Of a stretch of DNA of 64,000 nt, positions 1 through 9,318 are shown piece by piece; position 1 is the stretch's first letter, and each line of letters starts with the position of its first letter. The DNA comes from Pseudomonas abietaniphila (lineage in GTDB: Bacteria > Pseudomonadota > Gammaproteobacteria > Pseudomonadales > Pseudomonadaceae). Where the stretch lies: assembly GCF_039697315.1 (NCBI RefSeq), contig NZ_CP155619.1:3286001-3350000 (forward strand), given 5' to 3'. The notes below the pieces were generated by a model. It ran no database searches and was not told the origin of the DNA. It saw only the letters and a program-made list of their open reading frames with translations. Position numbers and translations under genes: made by a program.

Positions 1-104
1 AGTTCTGGCTAAACCTGCAACTGACCTACGACCTGCGCAAAACGGAAATCGAAAGTGGGTCGGCCATAAAGGCGCAAGTCCAGCGTCTCTCGCACTGCGC
101 TTGA
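1..104 (+). CDS. HigA-type addiction-module antitoxin, C-terminal fragment
   Basis: The window opens inside this gene; 33 codons remain, in the frame that begins at base 3, ending in TGA at 102-104. The visible tail starts FWLNLQLTYDLRK, the typical end of HigA/VapI-family helix-turn-helix antitoxins, where the segment follows the DNA-binding domain. The family represses its own operon and neutralises a HigB ribonuclease. Neither the DNA-binding domain nor the toxin gene lies in the window, so pairing and completeness cannot be judged. The family call rests only on this short motif. Confidence 0.6.
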   Translation, partial: FWLNLQLTYDLRKTEIESGSAIKAQVQRLSHCA

Positions 105-113
105 GCACATTCC

Positions 114-139
114 ACATGCCCGGCCTGCGCCAGGCATGT
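114..139. terminator. weak hairpin between converging genes
   Basis: A 7-bp perfect inverted repeat (ACATGCC and GGCATGT, 12-nt loop) lies between the antitoxin stop and the convergent ubiK stop. There is no proper T-tract on either side, so it is only a possible bidirectional terminator. Confidence 0.3.
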
Positions 140-146
140 CGTCGTC

Positions 147-416
147 TCACTCTTTTGGCTGCGCCGCCAGTCGCGCTTCCATCTCGGCCATTTTCGCTTC
201 CAGTGCCTCAAGACGGGCACGGGTGCGGGCCAGGACGAGCATCTGGCTGTCGAACTCTTCCCGACTGACCAGATCCAGTTTGCTGAAGCCGCTTTGCAGC
301 AGCGCTTTGAACTGGGTTTCGAATTCGTTGCGTGGCAGCGGGGTCTCGCCGTTGAACAACCGCGAGGCATGGCCACTCAGGGCGTCTAGAAAAGCTTTGG
401 GCGCAAGCATGATCAA
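147..416 (-). CDS. ubiK: UbiK, ubiquinone biosynthesis accessory factor (YqiC/BMFP family)
   Basis: The protein has 89 residues. It has the family layout: an N-terminal amphipathic region, a central FETQFKALLQSGFSKLDLVSREEFD segment (read here in two parts, FETQFKALLQS and KLDLVSREEFD), and a C-terminal coiled coil rich in Leu, Glu and Ala (about 58-85). In enterobacteria UbiK binds UbiJ and the membrane and supports aerobic coenzyme Q synthesis in the Ubi complex; the same role is inferred here. It is divergent from glnK, and the 413-bp space between them carries the glnK control region. In Pseudomonas the gene commonly sits beside glnK-amtB. The start at 416 (ATG followed by ATCATGCTTGCG) has a second in-frame ATG two codons later, so the start is uncertain by two residues. 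Confidence 0.85.
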   Translation of the reverse strand: MIMLAPKAFLDALSGHASRLFNGETPLPRNEFETQFKALLQSGFSKLDLVSREEFDSQMLVLARTRARLEALEAKMAEMEARLAAQPKE

Positions 417-481
417 CTTCCGGAATCAGATGGGCGGCAGTGTAGCACGCAGCGTCTATAGTCTTTTCACGGGCGCAGGGT

Positions 482-498
482 TGCACGGTTTTCGCGCA
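482..498 (+). promoter_or_regulatory. NtrC-binding site 1 (glnK enhancer)
   Basis: TGCAC-N7-GCGCA matches the NtrC consensus TGCAC-N7-GTGCA at 9 of 10 defined bases. It lies about 110-125 bp upstream of the sigma-54 promoter, and 33 bp (about three helical turns) from the second site. Confidence 0.7.
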
Positions 499-514
499 TG
501 ACGGCGTGCACTCG

Positions 515-531
515 CGCACTGTTGTTGTGCG
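515..531 (+). promoter_or_regulatory. NtrC-binding site 2 (glnK enhancer)
   Basis: CGCAC-N7-GTGCG is a perfect 5-bp inverted repeat with NtrC spacing, containing the invariant GCAC-N7-GTGC core. With site 1 it forms the tandem enhancer typical of nitrogen-regulated sigma-54 genes. Confidence 0.7.
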
Positions 532-605
532 GCCGGGTTGGATGATGGCGATCTGGGTACTCGGAACAGGCATCAAGGTGCTGTAATTCTTGGGATTGAA
601 CGAGA

Positions 606-621
606 TGGCAAGCTTTCTGCT
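606..621 (+). promoter_or_regulatory. sigma-54 (-24/-12) promoter of glnK-amtB
   Basis: TGGCAAG-N4-CTGCT has the required GG-N10-GC spacing and differs from the consensus TGGCACG-N4-TTGCT at two positions. Transcription would begin near 632, giving an untranslated leader of about 200 nt before glnK. Confidence 0.65.
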
Positions 622-646
622 TAGTGGCATATGACCCATGCACTGA

Positions 647-1168
<522 letters not shown>

Positions 1169-1201
1169 GCCGCCAAACCCAACGCCCCAGGAGAAAACAA
1201 T

Positions 1202-2539
1202 ATGACTCTGCGTCAATTCGCAGGGCTAGGAGCCCTGTTGTCCCTCGTAACCCCTGGCTTGGCCATGGCGGCAGACGAAGTGGCAGCCCCCGTACTGAAC
1301 TCAGGCGATACCGCCTGGATGCTGACTTCGACAGCCCTGGTGCTGTTCATGACCGTTCCCGGTCTTGCGCTGTTCTACGGCGGCATGGTCCGCTCAAAAA
1401 ACGTTCTTTCCGTCATGATGCAGTGCTTCGCCATCACCGGTCTGATCAGCATTCTGTGGTGCATCTACGGCTACAGCATGGCGTTCGACACCACGGGTAT
1501 GGAAGCCAACGTCGTTAACTTCAACTCCTTCGTCGGCGGCCTGTCGAAGGCGTTCCTGGCAGGCATCACGCCTTCCAGCATTACAGGTGCCACAGCGCTG
1601 TTCCCGGAAGCTGTGTTCGTCACCTTCCAGATGACGTTTGCCATCATTACTCCAGCCCTGATCGTCGGTGCCTTCGCAGAACGCATGAAGTTCTCCGCGA
1701 TGCTGATCTTCATGGCCATCTGGTTCACCCTGGTCTACGCGCCGATCGCGCACATGGTCTGGAGTGGTGTCGGTGGTCTGCTGTGGGACTGGGGCGTTCT
1801 CGACTTCGCAGGCGGCACCGTCGTTCACATCAACGCCGGTGTGGCTGGCCTGGTAGCGTGCCTGGTACTGGGCAAGCGTAAAGGTTTCCCGACCACCCCG
1901 ATGGCTCCGCACAACCTGGGTTACACCCTGGTCGGCGCAGCGATGCTGTGGGTAGGCTGGTTCGGCTTCAACGCCGGTTCCGCTGCTGCGGCGAACGGCA
2001 CTGCCGGTATGGCGATGCTGGTCACTCAGATTGCAACCGCTGCTGCTGCGCTGGGCTGGATGTTCGCCGAGTGGCTGACTCACGGTAAGCCAAGCGCGCT
2101 GGGTATCGCTTCGGGCGTGGTTGCCGGTCTGGTTGCCATCACCCCAGCGGCCGGTACTGTCGGCCCAATGGGCGGCCTGATCATCGGTCTGGCAGCGGGC
2201 GTGGTCTGCTTCTTCTGCGCCACCAGCCTGAAACGCAAACTGGGCTACGACGACTCCCTGGATGCCTTCGGCGTTCACGGTATCGGCGGTATCCTCGGCG
2301 CGATCCTGACCGGTGTCTTCGCGGCACCGTCGCTGGGCGGCTTCGGCACTGTGACCGACATCGCAGCTCAAGTCTGGATTCAGTGCAAAGGCGTAGGCTT
2401 CACGATCATCTACACCGCGATCGTGACCTTCATCATCCTCAAGGTGCTGGACGCGGTCATGGGCCTGCGTGTCACCGAGGAAGAAGAAGCGGTGGGCCTG
2501 GACCTTGCGCAACACAACGAGCGTGGCTACAACTTGTAA
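1202..2539 (+). CDS. amtB: Ammonium transporter AmtB
   Basis: The protein has 445 residues. An N-terminal signal peptide ends near AMA (about residue 23), followed by eleven membrane segments of the Amt/Mep/Rh fold. The family blocks are clear: ALFYGGMVRSKNVLS near the first pore helix, VHINAGVAGL with the conserved His, and the second pore histidine in DAFGVHGIGGILGA. It conducts ammonium or ammonia across the inner membrane as a trimer and is blocked when unmodified GlnK inserts its T-loop. It follows glnK directly and is followed by a strong terminator, so the operon ends here. The start ATG at 1202 has GGAG upstream. Confidence 0.97.
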   Translation: MTLRQFAGLGALLSLVTPGLAMAADEVAAPVLNSGDTAWMLTSTALVLFMTVPGLALFYGGMVRSKNVLSVMMQCFAITGLISILWCIYGYSMAFDTTGMEANVVNFNSFVGGLSKAFLAGITPSSITGATALFPEAVFVTFQMTFAIITPALIVGAFAERMKFSAMLIFMAIWFTLVYAPIAHMVWSGVGGLLWDWGVLDFAGGTVVHINAGVAGLVACLVLGKRKGFPTTPMAPHNLGYTLVGAAMLWVGWFGFNAGSAAAANGTAGMAMLVTQIATAAAALGWMFAEWLTHGKPSALGIASGVVAGLVAITPAAGTVGPMGGLIIGLAAGVVCFFCATSLKRKLGYDDSLDAFGVHGIGGILGAILTGVFAAPSLGGFGTVTDIAAQVWIQCKGVGFTIIYTAIVTFIILKVLDAVMGLRVTEEEEAVGLDLAQHNERGYNL

Positions 2540-2548
2540 TCACGGCTT

Positions 2549-2581
2549 AAAAAAATGCCCGGGTTACCGGGCATTTTTTTG
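2549..2581 (+). terminator. intrinsic terminator of glnK-amtB
   Basis: The 8-bp stem ATGCCCGG/CCGGGCAT with a GTTA loop is flanked by seven A residues and an eight-base T-tract, and it begins about 10 bp after the amtB stop codon. Confidence 0.93.
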
Positions 2582-2776
2582 TCTGGCGTTTGTCGATAGG
2601 CAAGACCGCCAGCGATTGACGTTCGAACGGCATGCAGGCCCTGTCTCAGGGCATCTCCGGGCGTTATTGCAACGGGATACCCGCTTGGGTTTTCGGCTTA
2701 CAGAAAACGTCACTCATTGCGCGCTTTGTTTTTTTTTTTACCGCGTTAGAATGCGCGCCGAAGGGCGGAGAACTGT

Positions 2777-3208
2777 ATGTGGCAACAGACCAGAATCACG
2801 CTGCGTGCAAGACCTCGCGGATTTCATCTGGTGACCGACGAGATCGTCGCAGGGCTTCCCGAACTGCGTGATTGCCGAGTCGGTCTGTTGCATTTGTGGC
2901 TGCAGCATACCTCGGCCTCGTTGACCATCAACGAGAATGCCGACCCGGCTGTGCGTCGTGACTTCGAGCGTTTTTTCAACCGATTGGTGCCGCAAGGGCG
3001 TGACGGTTATGAACATGACGACGAGGGTCCCGACGACCTGCCTGCGCACTTCAAAGCCAGTTTGCTAGGCTGCCAGCTTGTTCTTCCGGTCACTGACGGG
3101 AGGTTGGCGATGGGAATCTGGCAAGGTGTTTATTTAGGCGAGCACCGTGATGCAGGCGGTGCACGTAAAGTCCTCGCCACCCTGCAGGGTGAGGGGCACG
3201 ACCGCTGA
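2777..3208 (+). CDS. YjbQ/UPF0047 family protein (secondary thiamine-phosphate synthase type)
   Basis: The protein has 143 residues, the usual family length. Hallmarks are the block [14 protein letters not shown] (about 44-57) followed by RRDFE, and the C-terminal [13 protein letters not shown] with conserved Gly and Glu. E. coli YjbQ has weak thiamine-phosphate synthase activity in vitro; the physiological role of the family is not settled, so I keep to the family name. It is a single gene between two terminators. A T-rich run and TAGAAT at 2747-2752 just upstream suggest its own promoter. The bases from 2582 to 2776 hold no other gene that I can see. Confidence 0.88.
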   Translation: MWQQTRITLRARPRGFHLVTDEIVAGLPELRDCRVGLLHLWLQHTSASLTINENADPAVRRDFERFFNRLVPQGRDGYEHDDEGPDDLPAHFKASLLGCQLVLPVTDGRLAMGIWQGVYLGEHRDAGGARKVLATLQGEGHDR

Positions 3209-3241
3209 TTGTCGGCGGTAGTTGAATTTTTTCCGGCTGTC

Positions 3242-3270
3242 TTAGAAATTAGGCGCAGCTGGGCTATAAC
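3242..3270 (+). promoter_or_regulatory. probable sigma-70 promoter of sutA
   Basis: TTAGAA and TATAAC are separated by 17 bp, which places the start of transcription about 25-30 bp before the sutA ATG at 3302. Confidence 0.5.
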
Positions 3271-3301
3271 TAATCTGCTTTCGCAAGTCATGAGGTAGAA
3301 C

Positions 3302-3634
3302 ATGAGCGACGACGACATCGATAACGAAGGTCTGGAAGACGATCTGGAAGGTGAGGACGACGGTGAGGAGCTTGCGGCTGCTCCCGATGACGAGGTTTCG
3401 GACGTCGAGGACAGCCCTGAAGCATTGGTCACCCCCACCAAAGGCAAGGCCAAGGCTGCGGTCTCGATCGATGAGCTGCCGAGCGTAGAGGCCAAGAACA
3501 AAGAGCGTGACGCTCTGGCTCGCGCGATGGAAGAGTTCCTCGCACGTGGCGGCAAAGTGCAGGAAGTGGAGGCCAATGTGGTCGCCGATCCGCCCAAGAA
3601 GCCTGACAACAAGTACGGTAGCCGCCCTATTTAA
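3302..3634 (+). CDS. sutA: SutA, RNA polymerase-binding regulator of slow growth
   Basis: The protein has 110 residues. The first 45 or so are extremely acidic (runs of Asp and Glu, predicted disordered). A helical middle follows (SIDELPSVEAKNKERDALAR), then a short basic/polar tail ending GSRPI. This is the arrangement described for SutA of P. aeruginosa, a small protein that binds RNA polymerase and modulates transcription, including rRNA, during slow growth. It appears restricted to pseudomonads. It is a single gene with its own promoter and a strong terminator immediately after it. The acidic tail could also interfere with nucleic-acid binding partners; that is inference. Confidence 0.88.
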   Translation: MSDDDIDNEGLEDDLEGEDDGEELAAAPDDEVSDVEDSPEALVTPTKGKAKAAVSIDELPSVEAKNKERDALARAMEEFLARGGKVQEVEANVVADPPKKPDNKYGSRPI

Positions 3635-3654
3635 GGGTGTCTGATACCTGCTGG

Positions 3655-3686
3655 AAAAGCCCGCTGTCGCTGCGGGCTTTTTTTTG
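3655..3686 (+). terminator. intrinsic terminator of sutA
   Basis: A GCCCGC/GCGGGC stem, extended by A-T pairs, is followed by eight T residues 20 bp after the sutA stop. The A-run on the far side could also serve the leftward operon, which ends at 3762. Confidence 0.9.
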
Positions 3687-3761
3687 GGTTTGGTTTTTGG
3701 GGTTTGGCTTTTGCTTTTTTGGTGCTTGGCCTGGAATTCTTACTCTGATGCCAAGCAACCC

Positions 3762-4457
3762 TCAACCCCACCCCGCCAACACCCCCGGCAACTCCGTCAA
3801 ACGCCTGATCTCCGCATCCGGCAGTCTATCCGCCTCCCACGGCTTGCCCGTCGGGTTGTACCAGATCGCCCGCAAGCCGGCCTGCTGAGCCCCTGCGATG
3901 TCATCGCCGGGATGATCGCCCACGTGCACGGCGTGACGTGCATCGGCGTTGCCGCGCTTGAGCGCTTCCAGGAAAGGCGCCGGGTCGGGCTTGCCGATGC
4001 CCAGGTCTTCTGCACACAGCGCAAACGAAAAATAGTCGGCCAGCCCCAGGCGGCGCACGTCGGCATTGCCGTTGGTGACCACGCCCAGGGTGTACTGCTT
4101 GGTGAGCAGTTCCAGCGTCGGTACGACCTCCGGAAAGATGTCCAGCTGGTGCCGTCCTTGCAGGAAGACCTCAAAGCTGCGGTCCGCCAGATCCTGTGCC
4201 TCAGGATGACCATAACCCGCATCCTCAAGTGCCAGAAACAGCACGCGACGGCGCAACGCGCTGATGCGGTGCTTGAAGCTCGGGTCGGCTTCGACCAGCC
4301 GCGAGCGAATCTCCCACAAATGTTCCACTGGCACGGGGCCCAGTTTCGGTGCGTGTTCTGCCAGCCATTCGCGCAACATGGCTTCTGCGCTGACGATGGC
4401 CGGTGCGGTGTCCCACAACGTATCGTCCAGATCGAAGGTGATCAGCTTGATGCTCAT
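3762..4457 (-). CDS. yigB: HAD-superfamily phosphatase (YigB-like)
   Basis: The protein has 231 residues. HAD motif I is FDLDDTLWD with nucleophile D9 and acid/base D11; motif II is VVTNGN, motif III includes the Lys of GKPDP, and motif IV is [12 protein letters not shown]. The helical cap between motifs I and II fits subclass IA. E. coli YigB dephosphorylates FMN and the riboflavin intermediate aminoribitylaminouracil phosphate, and lies in the same dapF-DUF484-xerC-yigB order, which supports orthology. It overlaps xerC by 4 bp (ATGA), so it is the translationally coupled last gene of the leftward operon. The exact substrate cannot be read from sequence. Confidence 0.85.
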   Translation of the reverse strand: MSIKLITFDLDDTLWDTAPAIVSAEAMLREWLAEHAPKLGPVPVEHLWEIRSRLVEADPSFKHRISALRRRVLFLALEDAGYGHPEAQDLADRSFEVFLQGRHQLDIFPEVVPTLELLTKQYTLGVVTNGNADVRRLGLADYFSFALCAEDLGIGKPDPAPFLEALKRGNADARHAVHVGDHPGDDIAGAQQAGLRAIWYNPTGKPWEADRLPDAEIRRLTELPGVLAGWG

Positions 4458-5353
4458 GATTCTGAAGAATCCTTGCGTTTGGCCCGTGGGTGGGCGCTGT
4501 CATACACCGTTGCCAGGTGTTGGAAATCCAGGTGGGTGTAGATCTGAGTTGTAGTGATGTCGGCGTGCCCCAGCAATTCCTGCACGGCGCGCAGGTCCTG
4601 GGAGGATTCGAGCAAGTGGCTGGCGAAGGAGTGCCGGAGCATGTGCGGGTGCAGGTTCTGTCCCAGCTCGCGCTCACCCGCAGCTTTGACCCGTAGCTGG
4701 ATCGACCTCGGGCCCAGACGCCTACCTTGCTGGCTGATGAACACCGCGTCGTCCTGAGGGTTGGCCAGCGCGCGCTGTTTCAGCCATTCCTCCAGTGCCT
4801 CACGGGCTTTTCGGCCGACAGGAAGGACGCGGGTCTTGCTGCCTTTACCCAGCACCTGAACAAGGCCGTCCGCCAGGTCCAGCTGCTCGCAATTCAGGCC
4901 TGTCAGCTCCGACAAGCGCAGGCCGGACGAGTAAAACAGTTCGAGAATCGCGTGATCGCGGCGGGCGAGGAATTCGTCTTCCACGCCGCCTTCCAGTAAT
5001 TGCAGCGTGCGGTCGGCATCCAGCGTCTTGGGCAGACGGCGTTCGCCTTTGGGCGGCGCCAGACCGTTGGCCGGGTCGTGATCGCAGATACCTTCGCGGT
5101 TCAGGTAATGATAAAAGCCTCGCACTGCCGAGAGCAGCCGGGCGATGCTGCGCGATGACTGACCTTGCTGGTGCAAGCGGGCGACGAGGCCACGCATGGA
5201 CTGGATGTCCAGGGCGTTCCAGCTGCCGATGTTCTGCTTCTCGCAGAATCCCAGCACTCTGCTCAAATCTCGGCGATACGCATCCAGCGTGTGGGGCGAC
5301 ACCTGACGCTCACTGCGCAGGTGTGAGCAGTAAGCGTCCAGTTGCCGTTCCAT
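4454..5353 (-). CDS. xerC: Tyrosine recombinase XerC (Sss)
   Basis: The protein has 299 residues. An N-terminal SAM-like core-binding domain (1-95) precedes the catalytic domain. The complete active site is visible: R146 (SGLRLSEL), K170 (GKGSK), H237 and R240 (HMLRHSF), H263 (LGH) and nucleophile Y272 (IYTHLD). XerC with XerD resolves chromosome dimers at dif during division. In fluorescent pseudomonads the gene is called sss and affects phase variation and root colonisation. It sits between DUF484 (2-bp gap) and the HAD gene (4-bp overlap). Position in this operon distinguishes it from XerD. Confidence 0.95.
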   Translation of the reverse strand: MERQLDAYCSHLRSERQVSPHTLDAYRRDLSRVLGFCEKQNIGSWNALDIQSMRGLVARLHQQGQSSRSIARLLSAVRGFYHYLNREGICDHDPANGLAPPKGERRLPKTLDADRTLQLLEGGVEDEFLARRDHAILELFYSSGLRLSELTGLNCEQLDLADGLVQVLGKGSKTRVLPVGRKAREALEEWLKQRALANPQDDAVFISQQGRRLGPRSIQLRVKAAGERELGQNLHPHMLRHSFASHLLESSQDLRAVQELLGHADITTTQIYTHLDFQHLATVYDSAHPRAKRKDSSES

Positions 5354-5355
5354 GA

Positions 5356-6093
5356 CTAGCGCACCGAACGCAGGGCGTTGGTGAAGCGCGGCAGCAGGCG
5401 GCTCAATACATCGGCGATGTAGGTGAGAAACAGCGTGCCCACCGAACTTTTGTAGTGCTGCGGGTCGCGGCTGCCGATGGCAAGGACGCCGTGCAGGCCT
5501 TGATGATTGAGCGCGACGATGGCGGTAGAGCCGACTTCTTTACTCTGGTCAGCACCGAACAGGAACTCCAGCTCGTGCTCACGCAGGGCGCCGCACACTG
5601 TCTTGCCGCCGGAAATCAATCCACCGATGGCTTTCTGCGCCTCGGCACTGGTGACCCAGCGACCCACGGTCATCGGGTTGTCGCTGAACAGGATCAGGCT
5701 CACAAACGGCACCTGAAACTCCTGACGCAGGCTGTCTTCCACCGCAATGACGATGTCTTCAAGGCTGACGGCATCCATCAGCGCGAGGATCAGGCGACGG
5801 GTTTTTTCGAAGAGACGGTCGTTGTCGCGTGCGACGTCCATCAGTTGGGAAAGCCGATGGCGCATTTCGATATTGCGTTCGCGCAGTATCTTCAGCTGGC
5901 GCTCAACCAGCGAGACGGTGTCGCCTCGCTGATGAGGAATGCGCATCGCGGTGAGCAGGTCGTCATGCTCGGCGAAGAAGTCCGGGTGTTGCTGTAGCCA
6001 GGCGGCGACTGCCTCGGCTTCAAGGGCGGGCACTGCGTTATCGGCAGGCGATTCGCTGGGCGTGTCGGTTGAAGTCTGAGGCTGGTCGGTCAT
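5356..6093 (-). CDS. DUF484 family protein (YigA type, GAF-like fold)
   Basis: The protein has 245 residues. An acidic, Pro/Ser-rich N-terminus is followed by [26 protein letters not shown], here split as [12 protein letters not shown] and [16 protein letters not shown] helix, then a long coiled-coil helix ([14 protein letters not shown] to about 105) and a GAF-like alpha/beta domain ending near 235. This is the DUF484 architecture. No biochemical function is established; its conserved place between dapF and xerC suggests a housekeeping or regulatory role. Fourteen bases separate it from dapF, so it is co-transcribed. I can see no catalytic residues. Confidence 0.88.
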   Translation of the reverse strand: MTDQPQTSTDTPSESPADNAVPALEAEAVAAWLQQHPDFFAEHDDLLTAMRIPHQRGDTVSLVERQLKILRERNIEMRHRLSQLMDVARDNDRLFEKTRRLILALMDAVSLEDIVIAVEDSLRQEFQVPFVSLILFSDNPMTVGRWVTSAEAQKAIGGLISGGKTVCGALREHELEFLFGADQSKEVGSTAIVALNHQGLHGVLAIGSRDPQHYKSSVGTLFLTYIADVLSRLLPRFTNALRSVR

Positions 6094-6106
6094 TGGATAC
6101 TCTCAC

Positions 6107-6937
6107 TCATAGACGTACTTGGCCTTCGTAGACCCTGACGGCCGGGCCGGTCATCAGCACAGGATGTCCCGGGCCGGCCCACTCGATGGACAGGCGTCCA
6201 CCGGGCAGATCGATCAACAGCGGCGACTCCATCCAGCCTTGGCTGATGGCGGCCACGGCCGCTGCACAGGCGCCGGTCCCACACGCCTGGGTTTCGCCCG
6301 CTCCGCGTTCCCACACCCGCAATTGTGCGCGCTGACGGTCGACGACGTGGAGGAAACCGACGTTCACACGGGCCGGAAAGCGTGGGTGATTCTCGATTTT
6401 CGGGCCCAGCGTATGAACCGGCGCGTTGTTGATGTCGTAGACGCGCAGCACCGCATGGGGATTGCCCATGGAGACGGCTGCCAGTTCGACCGTTTCAGTG
6501 TCCACTTCAAGCGTGTAGCTGATCGCCTGTTGCGGCGCATCGAAAGGAATATCAGCAGGCACCAGACGCGGCGCGCCCATGTTGACGCTGATCTGGCCGT
6601 CGTTACGGACGTCCAGTTCGATGATGCCGCCCTTGGTTTCGACGCGGATCTGCTTTTTGGCCGTCAGGCGCTTGTCCAGCACGAAGCGGGCGAAGCAGCG
6701 CGCGCCGTTGCCGCACTGTTCGACTTCAGAACCGTCAGAATTGAAAATCCGGTAACGAAAATCCACATCCGGATTGCTCGGCGCTTCAACCAGCAGCAAC
6801 TGATCGAAACCGATACCGGTGTGTCGATCGCCCCATTGCTTGGCGTGCTTGGGCAGGATGTGCGCGTGCTGGCTCACGAGGTCCAGCACCATGAAATCGT
6901 TGCCCAGGCCATGCATCTTGGTAAAACGCAGCAGCAT
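6107..6937 (-). CDS. dapF: Diaminopimelate epimerase DapF
   Basis: The protein has 276 residues. The two catalytic cysteines are C75 in QCGNGARC and C219 in ACGTGAC, within the family's symmetrical two-domain fold. The N-terminus [11 protein letters not shown] is diagnostic. DapF converts LL- to meso-diaminopimelate for peptidoglycan and lysine. I start at 6937 ([10 protein letters not shown]), the family N-terminus; an in-frame extension to 6970 would add 11 residues overlapping the end of lysA without similarity. LysA, the next enzyme in the pathway, is encoded immediately upstream, 4 bp away, so substrate production and use are co-transcribed. Confidence 0.96.
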   Translation of the reverse strand: MLLRFTKMHGLGNDFMVLDLVSQHAHILPKHAKQWGDRHTGIGFDQLLLVEAPSNPDVDFRYRIFNSDGSEVEQCGNGARCFARFVLDKRLTAKKQIRVETKGGIIELDVRNDGQISVNMGAPRLVPADIPFDAPQQAISYTLEVDTETVELAAVSMGNPHAVLRVYDINNAPVHTLGPKIENHPRFPARVNVGFLHVVDRQRAQLRVWERGAGETQACGTGACAAAVAAISQGWMESPLLIDLPGGRLSIEWAGPGHPVLMTGPAVRVYEGQVRL

Positions 6938-6941
6938 GGGA

Positions 6942-8189
6942 TTACTCCGGCAGCAGGCTTTCGCCGGCAAACAGCTCAGTCACGGTTTCACGACGACGCA
7001 CTTCGAACGCCTGATCCCCATCGACCAACACCTCGGCCGTACGGCCGCGGGTGTTGTAGTTGGAGCTCATTACGAAGCCGTAGGCGCCAGCGGAGTGAAC
7101 CGCCAGCAGATCGCCTTCGGCCAGCGCCAGTTCGCGTTCCTTGGCCAAGAAGTCGCCGGTTTCGCAGATGGGACCCACGATGTCATACACGCGCGCCGCG
7201 CCGTCACGTGGCTGAACCGCCGTGACGTCCATCCAGGCCTGGTACAGCGCCGGGCGGATAAGGTCGTTCATGGCCGCGTCAACGATGGCGAAGTCTTTGT
7301 GCTCGGTGTGCTTGAGGTATTCGATACGGGTCAGCAGCACGCCGGCGTTTGCCACGATGAAACGGCCTGGTTCGAACATCAATGCCAGGTCGCGACCCTC
7401 AAGGCGTTCGCGCACGGCTTTGATGTAGTCGCCGGCCAAAGGCGGCTCTTCATCGCGATAACGCACGCCCAGACCGCCACCCAGATCCAGGTGACGCAGC
7501 TGAATGCCGCAGTCGCCAAGACGGTCGACCAGGTCCAGCAGGCGATCCAGCGCATCGACGAAAGGCGACAGCGTGGTCAGCTGCGAGCCGATATGGCAAT
7601 CGACGCCGATGACTTCAAGGTTCGGCAGCTGCGCGGCGCGGATGTACACGTCTTCGGCGTCAGCGATGGCGATGCCGAACTTGTTTTCTTTTAGGCCGGT
7701 GGAAATGTACGGGTGAGTGCCCGCGTCAACGTCCGGGTTTACGCGCAGGGAAACCGGGGCGCGTACGCCCATTTCGGCGGCCACGACCTGCAGGCGTTCC
7801 AGTTCATCGGTGGATTCGACGTTGAAGCAATGAACGCCCACTTCAAGCGCACGACGCATGTCGTCACGGGTCTTGCCGACGCCGGAGAACACGATCTTGT
7901 CGGCCTGACCGCCTGCGGCCAGCACACGCTCCAGTTCGCCACGGGAAACGATGTCGAAACCGGCGCCCAGACGCGCCAGGACATTGAGGACGCCCAGGTT
8001 GGAGTTGGCTTTGACCGCGAAGCAGACCAGGTGCGGCGTGCCACTCAGAGCGTCGGCATAGGCGCGGTATTGCGCTTCGATGTGCGCGCGGGAGTAGACA
8101 TACGTCGGCGTGCCGAAGCGCTCGGCGATGGCAGACAATGCAACTCCCTCCGCGAACAGCTCACCGTCGCGGTAGTTGAAGGCGTCCAT
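6942..8189 (-). CDS. lysA: Diaminopimelate decarboxylase LysA
   Basis: The protein has 415 residues. It is a PLP-dependent fold-III decarboxylase: the Schiff-base lysine is K60 in CFAVKANSN, the PLP phosphate-binding stretch is GGGLGVRY, and [15 protein letters not shown] and the C-terminal block CETGDF...[12 protein letters not shown] carry substrate-binding and dimer-interface residues. It makes L-lysine from meso-diaminopimelate. It lies between lptM (9 bp) and dapF (4 bp). E. coli has the same neighbours but keeps lysA elsewhere; the lptM-lysA-dapF order is the usual one in Pseudomonas. Confidence 0.97.
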   Translation of the reverse strand: MDAFNYRDGELFAEGVALSAIAERFGTPTYVYSRAHIEAQYRAYADALSGTPHLVCFAVKANSNLGVLNVLARLGAGFDIVSRGELERVLAAGGQADKIVFSGVGKTRDDMRRALEVGVHCFNVESTDELERLQVVAAEMGVRAPVSLRVNPDVDAGTHPYISTGLKENKFGIAIADAEDVYIRAAQLPNLEVIGVDCHIGSQLTTLSPFVDALDRLLDLVDRLGDCGIQLRHLDLGGGLGVRYRDEEPPLAGDYIKAVRERLEGRDLALMFEPGRFIVANAGVLLTRIEYLKHTEHKDFAIVDAAMNDLIRPALYQAWMDVTAVQPRDGAARVYDIVGPICETGDFLAKERELALAEGDLLAVHSAGAYGFVMSSNYNTRGRTAEVLVDGDQAFEVRRRETVTELFAGESLLPE

Positions 8190-8198
8190 GGTCAGTCC

Positions 8199-8357
8199 CT
8201 AGTAGGTCGAGTGCTTGTGCGAGTGCGATTGGTTCTGAGCGCCCGGTGCGTTGGACTGTTCATCATCAGGCAGGTACAGCGGACCTTTTTGACCGCAGGC
8301 AGAGACCAGGCACGCTACAGCGAGGAGCGCGGCCAGGGAGGAAATCAGGCGCTTCAT
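8199..8357 (-). CDS. lptM: LptM-like small lipoprotein (YifL/LppL)
   Basis: The protein has 52 residues. A signal sequence with lipobox LVSAC precedes Cys20, followed immediately by GQKGPLYLP, the signature of LptM/YifL. The rest is a short polar His/Ser-rich tail. E. coli LptM binds the LptD-BamA intermediate and promotes oxidative maturation of LptD; in P. aeruginosa this locus is called lppL. I use the ATG at 8357; the open frame continues upstream to 8579 without a signal sequence. A TATACT on the minus strand at 8393-8398 is a plausible -10 for the whole lptM-lysA-dapF-DUF484-xerC-HAD operon. Confidence 0.9.
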   Translation of the reverse strand: MKRLISSLAALLAVACLVSACGQKGPLYLPDDEQSNAPGAQNQSHSHKHSTY

Positions 8358-8595
8358 GGCGAAATCCTTTGTATAAGCATTAATTGCGCCCGAGTATACC
8401 GACCAGCCTACAGATTGCCTATGCGCTGGAGTTCCCGTCCGGCGGGGCTTTGACGCATTTGCTGATAACAACGTAAACGCCGTGCGGTTTTTTGGCGCAG
8501 CGAATGGCAATTGGGCGGGTATGCTTTGCAATTGCCGAAGAGCGACCGTATCTTGCGTCGCTGCGCCATCCGTAGACACTTTCGAGGTTCCTGCA

Positions 8596-8952
8596 ATGAG
8601 TTTGACCGAAGCCCGCTTTCACGACCTGGTGGATGCCACCCAAGAAAAGCTCGAGGACATTTTCGACGAGAGCGGTCTGGATCTGGACCTTGAGAGTTCG
8701 GCCGGTGTGCTCACGGTGAAATTTGAAAACGGCACTCAATTCATCTTCAGTCGCCAGGAGCCGCTGCGTCAGTTGTGGCTGGCGGCGGTCGACGGTGGTT
8801 TCCACTTCGACTACGACGAAGAAGAGAAACGCTGGGTGTGCGACAAAAGCGAAGAGCTGCTGGGCGAAATGCTCCAGCGTCTGGCGCTGAAGCAGGCCAA
8901 TGTCGAGATCGAGTTCGACGCTATTGACGGTCACAGCGACGGCAATCGCTAA
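8596..8952 (+). CDS. cyaY: Frataxin CyaY
   Basis: The protein has 118 residues. It opens with [18 protein letters not shown] and has the acidic first helix [15 protein letters not shown] that binds iron, then the beta-sheet core with [22 protein letters not shown] and GGFHFDY. CyaY modulates iron-sulfur cluster assembly by IscS-IscU. The start at 8596 fits the family; the open frame reaches back to 8482 without homology. It is divergent from lptM, 238 bp away. Its stop overlaps the start of the DUF1289 gene (TAATG), so the two are translationally coupled. Confidence 0.95.
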   Translation: MSLTEARFHDLVDATQEKLEDIFDESGLDLDLESSAGVLTVKFENGTQFIFSRQEPLRQLWLAAVDGGFHFDYDEEEKRWVCDKSEELLGEMLQRLALKQANVEIEFDAIDGHSDGNR

Positions 8953-9173
8953 TGACTGCAAGTGCCGCCCCCGTCAGACCGCCGAAGCCGCTGTTCAGTA
9001 ACGTCAGCCCGGCTGTTCCATCGCCTTGCATCAGCGTATGCCGGCTGGATGAAGGCAAAGTGTGTACAGGGTGTTTCCGGCATGTCGAAGACATCCGCGA
9101 ATGGCGCGCGGCGACGGATGAGCGCAGACGAGAGATTGTGCGACAGGCATCAGAGCGGCGTGCGCAGCTTTGA
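8952..9173 (+). CDS. DUF1289 domain protein (small Cys-rich protein)
   Basis: The protein has 73 residues. The DUF1289 core is PSPCISVCRLDE...VCTGCFRHVEDIREW, with four cysteines spaced C-x3-C-x8-C-x2-C, suggesting a metal or iron-sulfur site, followed by a basic helix. The ATG overlaps the cyaY stop by one base. Coupling to frataxin is compatible with a role in iron-sulfur or iron metabolism, but no function is established. Confidence 0.85.
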   Translation: MTASAAPVRPPKPLFSNVSPAVPSPCISVCRLDEGKVCTGCFRHVEDIREWRAATDERRREIVRQASERRAQL

Positions 9174-9194
9174 CTAATGGATCGCTCCTGGCTT

Positions 9195-9285
9195 CTGTGG
9201 GAGCGAATTCATTCGCGATGCGGCGTTACAGCCGATAAAAATCTTTCGCCTGCACGCTCTTTCGCGAATGAATTCGCTCCCACAG
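9195..9285. repeat. REPIN A (inverted pair of REP sequences)
   Basis: Outer arms CTGTGGGAGCGAATTCATTC and its near-perfect complement enclose a diverged centre. The element is 91 bp long. It lies between the convergent DUF1289 gene and cyaA, where it may act as a transcript end. Confidence 0.9.
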
Positions 9286-9318
9286 GACTTCGTCCACTCG
9301 GCACGATTTGGGCGTTCC

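Noticed and set aside
471..487. Second -24/-12 promoter upstream of glnK
   Set aside because: It has GG-N10-GC spacing and TTGCA but a poor -24 block, and lies over an NtrC site; the match at 606-621 is better.
2469..2834. Small open frames across the amtB terminator and yjbQ start
   Set aside because: They overlap a strong terminator and two real genes in other frames.
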